DNA from: Prosthecobacter vanneervenii
GTDB lineage: Bacteria; Verrucomicrobiota; Verrucomicrobiia; Verrucomicrobiales; Verrucomicrobiaceae
Assembly: GCF_014203095.1 (NCBI RefSeq)
Contig: NZ_JACHIG010000020.1
Location: 1-42,675 of the forward strand
Direction: 5' to 3'
Length of the DNA stretch: 42,675 nucleotides
Position numbers and translations under genes: made by a program. Below are positions 1-7,029 of the stretch, piece after piece (within the stretch, counting starts at the first letter, position 1; every line of letters begins with the position of its first letter). The notes under the pieces are model-generated. The model did not search any database. It was not told the DNA's origin and saw only the letters and a list, made by a program, of their open reading frames with translations.

Positions 1-640
1 GCTTTGCGGCGAACTCATTCATCCGCGCTCAATCACTCCCCAGCCCCTGCGTACGATGACTTTTTACTTGACCGGCTTTTTCAGAGAAGGGTGCACATAA
101 TTGACAATTTGATACTCACGTCCGGCTTCCCCCTTGGTCGTCACTCGGTGGCACATTACCGAAAAGATGCCAGTCATTCGCAAACACCCAAAGCAAAAGC
201 GCTTCAACATCAACCACCAGCCTTACCAGCGGCCAGCTTCATAAAGAGCGCAATTGGAGACAACCACGACAAACCATCCTCCCACTCATCCTCTCCGCCC
301 CCGCCGCCCCTCCACTCCTCTGCGACAATATCACCCCCCCATCACCCCACAATCACCATCTCGCCCCATCTGATTGCCCCCCTCAGGCTTCCCCCATTCC
401 ATTTTTTCACCCTCTTTCCCCTCTTTCGGCCATCCCCCCCTCTGGAACCCCGTCCAAACAACCGTCAACGCACCATCTCCGCCCCCGCTGCCCGTCCGCT
501 CCAATGCGGCAAAATCAAACACCCGATTGTCCCGCAATCACCATCCCTCTCCCCATCTGATTGTCTCATTGTCTGATAGTCTCCCACCCCGCCATCTCCC
601 TCCGGAACTCCGGTCAAACCACCGTCAACTCCCCCGCCCC
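1..640. other. Non-coding C-rich region, no gene seen
   Basis: No convincing gene. The plus-strand open frame that spans most of it encodes a Pro/Ser/His-rich, low-complexity product that looks like translated pyrimidine tract. From about 290 the plus strand is dominated by C and T, and the last part overlaps a direct repeat. The stretch lies downstream of the minus-strand tonB operon, so it is probably its 3' flank. Two short frames near 70-245, of about 25 and 37 codons, were looked at and carry no recognisable motif. Confidence 0.6.
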
Positions 641-652
641 CCTCACCGTCCC
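347..652. repeat. Degenerate two-copy direct repeat in C-rich DNA
   Basis: Two blocks recur in the same order. Block 1, CAATCACCATC followed by CCCCATCTGATTG, is at about 350-376 and again at about 535-563. Block 2, a GGAAC..CCG..CAAAC.ACCGTCAAC pattern followed by CCGCCCCC, is at about 441-497 and again at about 601-652. The period is roughly 160-185 bases and the spacer has diverged. The second copy of block 2 runs into the last codons of the coiled-coil gene that ends at 643. Read on the minus strand, 556-586 also holds short GACAATNAGACAAT reiterations. Confidence 0.5.
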
Positions 653-1188
653 TTCGCCAGCTTGTTATACTTCTCCACCAGCTCGTTAAACTCCCGCGTC
701 CGCGCATTCAGCTTCGCGATCGCATCATTCCGCTCCTCCACCAGCTGCTTCAGCAGCTCGTTCTGCTTCTCCATCGCGCTATTCTGAGACGCCACCACGC
801 TGTTGTGACTCTTGATCGCCTCGCTGCCCTTGCCAAACGCCAGCTGCGTCGCCTCCAGCCCCCGCTGCATCTGCATCAGCTCCCGCATGTAAATCGCGAT
901 CGTGATGCCTCGTGCCACCGAGTCATTGGAAAGATCATTGTACTCACGCGACACCTCCACCAGCTTCGCCTCCACCTCCGCGCGCAGCTCCGTCAGTCGC
1001 GCGATCTCCATCTCATACGCACGCACCTTCCGCTCCGCCTCGATCCGCAGATTGTTCTCCGCCTCCAGGCGTTTCACCAGATCGGCAATATGCCCGCGCA
1101 GCCGCGCCTCGCGCTGCCATTGCACCAGGCACACGGCGCACAGACCTAGGGAGATGATGACCAGCAGCGTGTTCAGCAGGCGCTTCAT
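643..1188 (-). CDS. Membrane-anchored coiled-coil protein of the tonB operon
   Basis: A protein of 181 residues with no recognised enzymatic domain. Residues 5-23 are a hydrophobic segment (LNTLLVIISLGLCAVCLVQ) that should act as an uncleaved anchor. Almost all the rest is charged heptad-like sequence rich in Glu, Arg, Leu and Ala, so a long coiled coil is expected in the periplasm. It is the last gene of a minus-strand series, 3 bases after exbD, and is probably co-transcribed with tonB-exbB-exbD. It may scaffold the Ton motor or bridge to the cell wall, but that is inferred only from shape and position. The final codons overlap the C-rich repeat. Confidence 0.75.
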   Translation of the reverse strand: MKRLLNTLLVIISLGLCAVCLVQWQREARLRGHIADLVKRLEAENNLRIEAERKVRAYEMEIARLTELRAEVEAKLVEVSREYNDLSNDSVARGITIAIYMRELMQMQRGLEATQLAFGKGSEAIKSHNSVVASQNSAMEKQNELLKQLVEERNDAIAKLNARTREFNELVEKYNKLAKGR

Positions 1189-1191
1189 GAA

Positions 1192-1620
1192 TCAGGGAGC
1201 CGTCTTGGCTGCATTGTTGGGTTTCACGTTAAACGCCACCTTGGTAAAGCCCACCCGCTTCGCCGCGTCCAGCACCTTCACCAGGTCTGCATAGCGCGTG
1301 TTCACATCCGCGCTGATGTACACCGGCGTCGCCGGGTCTTTCCCAAAGCGCTCCGCCAGCTTGCGCTCCATCTCAGGCAGCGTGATCGCGGCCTTGTCAA
1401 AAAACGCATCACCCGTCGCGTTCACCGCCAGGTTGATCATGTCAGGCTTGAAGTCCGACTGCGCAGAAGACGCCACCGGCAGGTTCACCTTGATCGTCTG
1501 CTGCTTCGTCATCGTCAGGCTCACCATCATGAAGGAGGCCAGCAGGAAAAACATCACATCGATCAGCGGGATGATCTCCAGCCGCGTCTTGCGTTCAGGC
1601 AGTGGGGAATGAAGCTTCAC
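1192..1620 (-). CDS. exbD: ExbD/TolR-family biopolymer transport protein
   Basis: At 142 residues this has the usual ExbD length. The short cytoplasmic N-terminus is followed by one membrane helix (about 16-38) containing IPLIDVMFFLLASFM; Asp21 corresponds to the protonatable aspartate essential in ExbD and TolR. The rest is a periplasmic domain with the typical VYISADVNTRYADLVKVLDAAK pattern near residues 98-119. ExbD forms the rotor or stator of the proton-driven ExbB-ExbD motor that energises TonB. It sits 8 bases after exbB and 3 bases before the coiled-coil gene, so the set reads as one operon. Its assignment to Ton rather than Tol follows from the adjacent tonB and siderophore receptors. 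Confidence 0.93.
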   Translation of the reverse strand: MKLHSPLPERKTRLEIIPLIDVMFFLLASFMMVSLTMTKQQTIKVNLPVASSAQSDFKPDMINLAVNATGDAFFDKAAITLPEMERKLAERFGKDPATPVYISADVNTRYADLVKVLDAAKRVGFTKVAFNVKPNNAAKTAP

Positions 1621-1628
1621 GGCGTGGA

Positions 1629-2270
1629 TCAGGCCTTCGAGGTGACTTTGTCAAAACCATGCTGCGCAGCCAGGATCAGCACATTGTTCGCCGCAGCCTC
1701 CAGGTCAAACTTCAGCCCGGCCAGCCGTGAATGGAAATAGTTCATCGGCACCAGCGTGCCAATGGCGATGCCCAGACCCGCCGCCGTCGCGATCAACGCC
1801 TCACCGATACCGCCAGTCACCTTCTCCACCGCCAGCTCGCTGCTGCCGATGCTTGTAAAGCTCCCCATGATCCCCGTCACCGTGCCCAGCAGGCCCAGCA
1901 GCGGCGCCAGCGTCACGATCGTGTCCATCGCGCTCAGGTAGCGCCCCGCATCCCGCAGCTCCTGCCCGGCCGCCACTTCCAGCGCACCCTGCATGCTCGT
2001 ATGCCGGTGGTTCAGCCCATGATGAATCATGCGCACCACCGGATCCTGGGAGCCCTTGGAAAACTCAATCGCCTTCGCCAGATCACCCGCCTCCAGCTTC
2101 TCATACACCTCGTCCAGCTGCTTCGAATTCCGCCTCGTCGCAAATCTCACCCACCAGAACACACGCTCCACAAAGATGCAGATGGCCACCAGGCTGACCA
2201 CCGCGATGGGGTACATGATGGGACCGCCTTTGTGAAAAAGCTCGACGACAACGTTGGCAAGAATGGGCAT
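1629..2270 (-). CDS. exbB: ExbB/TolQ-family proton channel
   Basis: 213 residues with three predicted membrane helices, as in ExbB, TolQ and MotA. The first is at about 18-36 (YPIAVVSLVAICIFVERVF). The signature second and third helices lie at about 120-140 (LAPLLGLLGTVTGIMGSFTS) and 155-175 (IGEALIATAAGLGIAIGTLV), with the conserved small-residue packing and polar Thr that line the proton path. The cytoplasmic loop between helices 1 and 2 is charged. It forms the pentameric channel around ExbD and powers TonB. It lies between tonB (44 bases upstream) and exbD (8 bases downstream) on the same strand. Confidence 0.94.
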   Translation of the reverse strand: MPILANVVVELFHKGGPIMYPIAVVSLVAICIFVERVFWWVRFATRRNSKQLDEVYEKLEAGDLAKAIEFSKGSQDPVVRMIHHGLNHRHTSMQGALEVAAGQELRDAGRYLSAMDTIVTLAPLLGLLGTVTGIMGSFTSIGSSELAVEKVTGGIGEALIATAAGLGIAIGTLVPMNYFHSRLAGLKFDLEAAANNVLILAAQHGFDKVTSKA

Positions 2271-2314
2271 GGGAAGTTGGATCAGATCAAAAGTAAAAAT
2301 GAAATAGGGATATC

Positions 2315-3169
2315 TCAGCGCAGGCGGAAAGTCAGCGGTAGAGTGTATCGGCTCGCGGCACCGCCAGACCAGCGCCAGTTCCTCCGCACCCAGGAGGAGG
2401 CATACTCATCCAGCGCACTGTAGCCCGTGCTCCCGATGACAGTCACACTTTCCACCGAGCCCGATGGCCCCACGCTGATGCTCAGACGCACCGTCCCCTG
2501 CATACCACCGCTGCGGGCAAAGCTCGGATACGGCGGAGCCGGGAAAGTCCCCCTGCCGCTGCTGCCAGCCGCACCACGGCCGCCCGCCACACCTGCCTGC
2601 GGCGTGCTGGACTGTGTGCCCCCCCCGCTCGCAGTAGCCGTCGTGCGAGGCTTCGGCGTGGGCGCAGGCTTCGGCTTCACCACCGGATCCACCGGCGTCA
2701 GCGCCTGCTCGATCTTCGGCGCCGTCGGCACCGCAAAGATGTCCTCCATCGTCATCGCCTCCGCGATCTCCGGCAGGTCCAGATTCTCCATCGGCGTCTC
2801 AGGCGTCTCCAGCACCTCCGTCGGCAGCAGCGGCTCAGCTTCAGCCGTCTGCTCCGCACTCGCCTCCATCGACATCAGCTCCGCCATGGAGGTCTCCACC
2901 ATCGGCAGCTCCTTCTCAGCCTCCAGATCCTCCAGCGTCTTCAGATGGATCGGCGGCAGGTCATCCGCAAACATCCCGATCACCCCCACCGTCAGAAAGC
3001 TCGCCGTGATCCCCACCAGCCAGCTCAGAATGATCACCCCCTTCACCACCCCCTGCTGCCGCAAAATGCTCGCCACCATGGCAGAGCCTGAGCCTGCTTT
3101 GGCAGCGGTGTTGGTGGAGTGAAATCCCATGGCGGGCAGGGAATGTAGCGCTGTGGAGGTCATAGACAA
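2315..3169 (-). CDS. tonB: TonB-type energy transducer
   Basis: About 284 residues. A cytoplasmic N-terminus is followed by a single membrane helix at about 42-67, a long periplasmic linker that is first acidic (about 75-150) and then Pro/Lys-rich (about 160-180), a Gly/Ser stretch, and a C-terminal TonB domain from about residue 205. That domain shows PPYPSFARSGGMQGTVRL and the following SVGPSGSVESVTVIGSTG pattern of the TonB_C family. The N-terminus before the helix is unusually long, so a start a few codons later is possible (a second ATG lies two codons in). TonB carries energy from ExbB-ExbD to the outer-membrane receptors coded next door. The upstream region carries a shared inverted-repeat motif and a perfect TTGACA. 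Confidence 0.92.
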   Translation of the reverse strand: MSMTSTALHSLPAMGFHSTNTAAKAGSGSAMVASILRQQGVVKGVIILSWLVGITASFLTVGVIGMFADDLPPIHLKTLEDLEAEKELPMVETSMAELMSMEASAEQTAEAEPLLPTEVLETPETPMENLDLPEIAEAMTMEDIFAVPTAPKIEQALTPVDPVVKPKPAPTPKPRTTATASGGGTQSSTPQAGVAGGRGAAGSSGRGTFPAPPYPSFARSGGMQGTVRLSISVGPSGSVESVTVIGSTGYSALDEYASSWVRRNWRWSGGAASRYTLPLTFRLR

Positions 3170-3206
3170 TCGCGGCGGGATCTGAGGTTGATACGGTTTG
3201 CCACGA

Positions 3207-3235
3207 TGTCAACTTGCAATTGCGACTCAGTCGCA
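3207..3235 (-). promoter_or_regulatory. Candidate tonB operator with adjacent -35
   Basis: TGCGACTCAGTCGCA at 3221-3235 is a perfect 7-1-7 inverted repeat. On the minus strand it is followed after exactly 8 bases by TTGACA (3212 down to 3207), a consensus -35, pointing toward tonB. No good -10 was found at the right spacing. The 7-1-7 layout is the one used by Fur-family regulators, and closely related sequences occur before two TonB-dependent receptors of this island. The site is shared with the divergent gene starting at 3291, so it could serve both. Confidence 0.5.
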
Positions 3236-3290
3236 TCATTGTGCATCCATTGCCAAATCCGACACAAAAATTGTCCTTTTCCCCGATTTA

Positions 3291-4388
3291 ATGCCCCCCG
3301 CTCATCCCACCCCCGAAGGCTCCCCGGAGGCTCGCAATGCCGAGGCCAAGGTCTGGATGAAGCGCGGCATCGCCCTCCTCACCGCCGGCACCCCCTCCGC
3401 CCTCCCCGAGGCACTCCAGTGCTTCGACCACGCCCTGGCCATCCGCCGCGAGTTGCCATTTGATTCCAGTTCCTTTTACCGCTGGCTGCTTACTGCCTGC
3501 TGGATGAACCGCGGAGACGTCCTCACCCGCCTCGGCACCCCCGCCGACCTCGCCGCTGCCATCCAGAGCTTTGACGAAGCCATCCACCACCTCCAGCTCC
3601 TCCCTTTGGAGGAAGACCCCCAGTATCGCAGCCGTCTCGCCCTGGCATGGATGAACCGCTCCCTCGCTCTCCGCGCACAAGCCACCCCCGAAAGCACATA
3701 CGAGGCACTTGAGTGCCTTTCCCACGCCCAGAGGACTCTGGAGGAAAGCGCCACCCACGGGCGTCCGCTGGGAAATTCCATGCTTTGCACCCTCCTGGTC
3801 AATCGCGCCGCCCTGCTGCTGGAAGTCTCCCCACCACGCATGCAGGAGGCGATGCATGCCGCAGAGGAGGCCCTGGAGATGTGTCGTTCCACCGAACACC
3901 ACGTGCTGCAGTCAGCAGAGCTCGGGCTCAAGGCCCGCCACATCTTCTGCCGCGCCGTGGCCATGCTGCTTGAGACTCCCCCCGTGGACACCAGCCGTGC
4001 CGACGACTGGATCCACCAGGCCACCGACAAAGTGGACGAAGCCATGCATCTCACCGCCACTTGGGAAAAACCCGGCATGCCCGGGCAATTCCACGCCCTC
4101 CGTCACGAGCTCTTCCGCTTCGGCTGCAGCCTGCTTCTGGCCTATCAGCCCCATTTCATGGCCGAGTTCCTCCTCGACGTCCTGGATCCCGAAAACGGCT
4201 CCTCCCTCCTGGCTCGGGACCAGGCCCTCTGCCAGGCAGGTCTCCAAGCCCTGAACCTCGCCGCCGAAGAACTGCGCCGCCGCGGCCCCCTGGACCTGGG
4301 CCTGCAGGGCATGGACCGGCTCCTCGCCGTGCTGGAATCCCTCAGCCAGGCCGCCGGACGGATCAAAATGCGCTCAGAACAGCATTGA
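3291..4388 (+). CDS. Helical (TPR-like) repeat protein of unknown function
   Basis: 365 residues starting at ATG 3291; an open frame reaches back to 3198 but would run through the operator region, so the later start is preferred. The protein is rich in Ala, Leu and amphipathic helices. A recurring pattern (ALPEALQCFDHALAIRREL, DLAAAIQSFDEAIHHLQLL, TYEALECLSHAQRTLEES, MQEAMHAAEEALEMCRS) spaced about 55-65 residues apart looks like TPR-type helix pairs, each preceded by a WMNRG or WMNRS-like segment. There is no signal peptide or membrane helix, so it should be cytoplasmic. It sits between the tonB operon and the first receptor. A link to iron uptake is suggested only by position. Confidence 0.7.
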   Translation: MPPAHPTPEGSPEARNAEAKVWMKRGIALLTAGTPSALPEALQCFDHALAIRRELPFDSSSFYRWLLTACWMNRGDVLTRLGTPADLAAAIQSFDEAIHHLQLLPLEEDPQYRSRLALAWMNRSLALRAQATPESTYEALECLSHAQRTLEESATHGRPLGNSMLCTLLVNRAALLLEVSPPRMQEAMHAAEEALEMCRSTEHHVLQSAELGLKARHIFCRAVAMLLETPPVDTSRADDWIHQATDKVDEAMHLTATWEKPGMPGQFHALRHELFRFGCSLLLAYQPHFMAEFLLDVLDPENGSSLLARDQALCQAGLQALNLAAEELRRRGPLDLGLQGMDRLLAVLESLSQAAGRIKMRSEQH

Positions 4389-4433
4389 ACCGGGCAGTTT
4401 CTGTCCAAGAGCGAGGTTCTCCACCTAGGATTA

Positions 4434-4462
4434 TTGACGGTCTTTAGGCCTTTCCGCTAACT
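4434..4462 (+). promoter_or_regulatory. Possible promoter of the first siderophore receptor
   Basis: TTGACG at 4434-4439 matches five of six -35 positions. It is followed by GCTAAC (16-base gap) or CTAACT (17-base gap), a weak -10. It ends about 45 bases before the receptor start at 4509. The inverted-repeat motif found before tonB and the other two receptors is not visible here. Confidence 0.3.
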
Positions 4463-4508
4463 GGCCTTCGCCAAAGCCCAACGCCCTCAATCAATATTCC
4501 CGTCGCTC

Positions 4509-6812
4509 ATGCTTAAAACGTCCTCCTCAGAAGCGCTGTCGATCACCACACTCCTTTGCGCCGCAGGCAGCCTGGCTGCACAAAATGCCGAAACCAAACC
4601 TGCGGAGGAAACCAAGAGCACCACAAAGCCGACCGACTTGAAGGAAGTCGTCATCGAGGCTTCGGTTTACAATCCCAAGCGCATGCAGTCTCCCAAGTTC
4701 ACGGAGCCTGCCCGCAACATTCCTCAGACACTCTCCATCATCCCCAGGCAGGTGATTGAAGATCGCGGTGCCTTCACTCTGCGCGATGTGCTCAAAAACA
4801 CTCCCGGCATCTCCATGCAGGCAGGAGAAGGCATCAGCGGGCACAGCGGTGCAGACAGCCTGGCCATCCGCGGCTTCAGCTCCCGCAGCGACTGGTTCGT
4901 GGATGGCATCCGCGACTATGGCAACTACAACCGCGACCCCTGGAACATGGAGCAGGTGGAAGTGGCCAAAGGTCCGGCCTCCACCACCATGGGCCGTGGA
5001 TCCACCGGCGGTTACATCAACACCGTCAGCAAAATGGCGAATCTGCAGGAATCCACCGTCATCAATTCCACCGTCGGCACCAGCAGTCTCTATCGCGGCA
5101 CCGTGGACACCAATCAGAAGCTCGGCGACCACAGCGCCCTCCGTCTCAATGGCATGTGGAACTCGAATGACGTGGCAGGACGTGACAATATCTTCCAAAG
5201 CCGCTACGGCATCGGGGCCTCCCTGGCTCTGGGATTGGAAACCGACACCCGCTTCACACTGAACTACATGCGTCAGGAGGAAAACAATCTTCCCGACTTC
5301 GGCCTGCCTTTCGTCCCGACCAACGGCACCTTTGTTGGGGGTTACGCCTACCTGAACAGCTTTGCCAACCAGATCGCCCCGGTCAGCTTCGACACTTCCT
5401 ACGCCCGTCGGAACTACGACTTCCAGAAGATCCAGACCGACATGATCACCGCGATCTTCGAGCACGACTTCTCCAAATCACTGAGATTCCGTAATACGAC
5501 ACGCTGGGCACGCAATCACTATGACGCCCGCACCGCAGCTCCGCGCTTCATTGACACAGACACCGCAACACCTGGCAATCAATACACCAGCCAGCTTGTT
5601 CTGGAAGATCAGCGCAGGAGACAGACCAACTCGAGCTTCACCAACCAATCCCTGCTCAACGCGGACTTTGACACCGGCAGGCTCCATCATGGCCTCGTGA
5701 TGGGTCTGGAGTTCGCCTACGAGCAGCAGCTCACCGCCTCCCGCGCAGGCAATGTCATTGTCTCTGACCTGTTCGACTCCAGCGTGCGCGGGGCACTGAC
5801 CCCCGGCCAGCAGGCCGCCAACCCACGGCGCACCACCACCATCCAGGGGGTCAGCCCCACCGATCTCCCGGCGGCGGCGGAGTCTCACCTGTCCACAGTT
5901 TCGGTTTATGCCATGGACACGGTCAAGCTCGGCAAGCACTGGCAGCTCAGCGGCGGCATCCGCTACGACCACATCCACTTCGTGCAGCACGGCTACTACT
6001 ACACCGGGGCCAATGACATTTTTGGGGGCAGCAATCCCGGTCCTACCAACAACGACGATCTTTTCAGCTGGAAAGGCGCTCTTGTTTACAAGCCCGTGGA
6101 TCACGGCAGCTTCTATTTCGGCTATGCCACCTCCTACAACGCCACGGCAGATGGTGGAAACTCCGGCCAGCTTGGTCTGACCATCCCGGGCGGTGCAGGC
6201 GGCATCGGCAACAACACCTTCGCGGGCTTTAATCCCGAAAAGGCTACCAGCTATGAGCTGGGCACCAAGTGGGACCTGTTCAAGGAGCGCCTGTCGCTGA
6301 CTGCCGCCCTCTTCCGCACGGAGAAAACCAACGTCCGTACCACCAATGCCAACATCACAACCAACGCTGGCAGCCAGACCGTGGACGGGGTGGAAATCGG
6401 ACTTGCCGGCCAGCTGACCAGCCGCTGGCAGGTCTTTGCCGGTGCCACTCACATGGCCAGCAAGGTCAACGCCTCATCCACGGCGGCAGAGCTCGGTCAG
6501 ATGCTCCCCAATGCTCCTGATTACACCTTCAATCTCTGGACCACCTACAACATCACGGACAATCTCCAGATCGGTGGCGGCACCCAGTACATGGGCAAGA
6601 TCATCGGCAGTTCCGGCAATGCCTCCCGTGTCATCCCAGACTACTGGACCACGGACTTGATGGTCAGCTACCGCTTCACCCAAAACTTCAGCCTGCGCCT
6701 GAACATCTACAACGTCGCCGACAACCGCTACCTCGACACCGTCAGCAGCACGGGCAGCGCCACACCTGGCATGGGACGATACGCCGCCCTTACGGCAAGC
6801 ATCAAATTCTGA
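4509..6812 (+). CDS. TonB-dependent siderophore receptor (first of a tandem pair)
   Basis: 767 residues, normal for a siderophore receptor of the FhuE/FpvA/FoxA group. A signal peptide ends near residue 25 (LLCAAGSLAAQ). The plug domain covers about 50-170, with ARNIPQTLSIIPRQVIEDRG, LRDVLKNTPGISMQAGEG, IRGFSSRSDWFVDGIRDYG and VEVAKGPASTTMGRGSTGGY. The remainder is a 22-strand barrel ending in IKF, with the terminal Phe recognised by the Bam complex. It should bind a ferric chelate outside the cell and import it with TonB energy. It resembles the next gene along its whole length, including the signal peptide region, so the two arose by tandem duplication. The ligand cannot be read from the sequence. 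Confidence 0.93.
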   Translation: MLKTSSSEALSITTLLCAAGSLAAQNAETKPAEETKSTTKPTDLKEVVIEASVYNPKRMQSPKFTEPARNIPQTLSIIPRQVIEDRGAFTLRDVLKNTPGISMQAGEGISGHSGADSLAIRGFSSRSDWFVDGIRDYGNYNRDPWNMEQVEVAKGPASTTMGRGSTGGYINTVSKMANLQESTVINSTVGTSSLYRGTVDTNQKLGDHSALRLNGMWNSNDVAGRDNIFQSRYGIGASLALGLETDTRFTLNYMRQEENNLPDFGLPFVPTNGTFVGGYAYLNSFANQIAPVSFDTSYARRNYDFQKIQTDMITAIFEHDFSKSLRFRNTTRWARNHYDARTAAPRFIDTDTATPGNQYTSQLVLEDQRRRQTNSSFTNQSLLNADFDTGRLHHGLVMGLEFAYEQQLTASRAGNVIVSDLFDSSVRGALTPGQQAANPRRTTTIQGVSPTDLPAAAESHLSTVSVYAMDTVKLGKHWQLSGGIRYDHIHFVQHGYYYTGANDIFGGSNPGPTNNDDLFSWKGALVYKPVDHGSFYFGYATSYNATADGGNSGQLGLTIPGGAGGIGNNTFAGFNPEKATSYELGTKWDLFKERLSLTAALFRTEKTNVRTTNANITTNAGSQTVDGVEIGLAGQLTSRWQVFAGATHMASKVNASSTAAELGQMLPNAPDYTFNLWTTYNITDNLQIGGGTQYMGKIIGSSGNASRVIPDYWTTDLMVSYRFTQNFSLRLNIYNVADNRYLDTVSSTGSATPGMGRYAALTASIKF

Positions 6813-6952
6813 CCCTGTTGGTTGGTGGCTGGTGGGCCTTGGATCGGCAGCCGTGTGATCCAAGGCCCATTTTCCTTCTCTGAGGAAACCGCAAAAGCGC
6901 GCAAGTTTTCCACAAGATGCTTCTAGGTTCCGAGATTGACGCAGTCTGAAGC

Positions 6953-6991
6953 TGAGACTTAATCGCAACATGTTAATGAAAATGAATCTCA
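6953..6991 (+). promoter_or_regulatory. Two Fur-like inverted repeats before the second receptor
   Basis: TGAGACTTAATCGCA (6953-6967) shares TGAGACT..ATCGCA with the site before the FecA-like receptor at 11246. A second imperfect 7-1-7 repeat, TGAAAATGAATCTCA (6977-6991), sits inside AATGAAAATGAATCTCATT, which resembles the classic AT-rich Fur box. Eight bases after the first site comes ATGAAA (6976-6981), a possible weak -35. The receptor start is at 7030. Regulation by iron is therefore likely, although the regulator itself is not coded in the window. Confidence 0.5.
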
Positions 6992-7029
6992 TTAGCAGAG
7001 TTTAAGCCTTCTTTGCCAGAACCGTCCCC

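Noticed and set aside
4..576. Plus-strand open frame of 190 codons at the left edge
   Set aside because: Product is a low-complexity Pro/Ser/His translation of a pyrimidine tract with no family motif.
4388..4508. Search for the shared operator before the first receptor
   Set aside because: No TGmGACTnnnTCGCA-like or AT-rich Fur-like site was found there.
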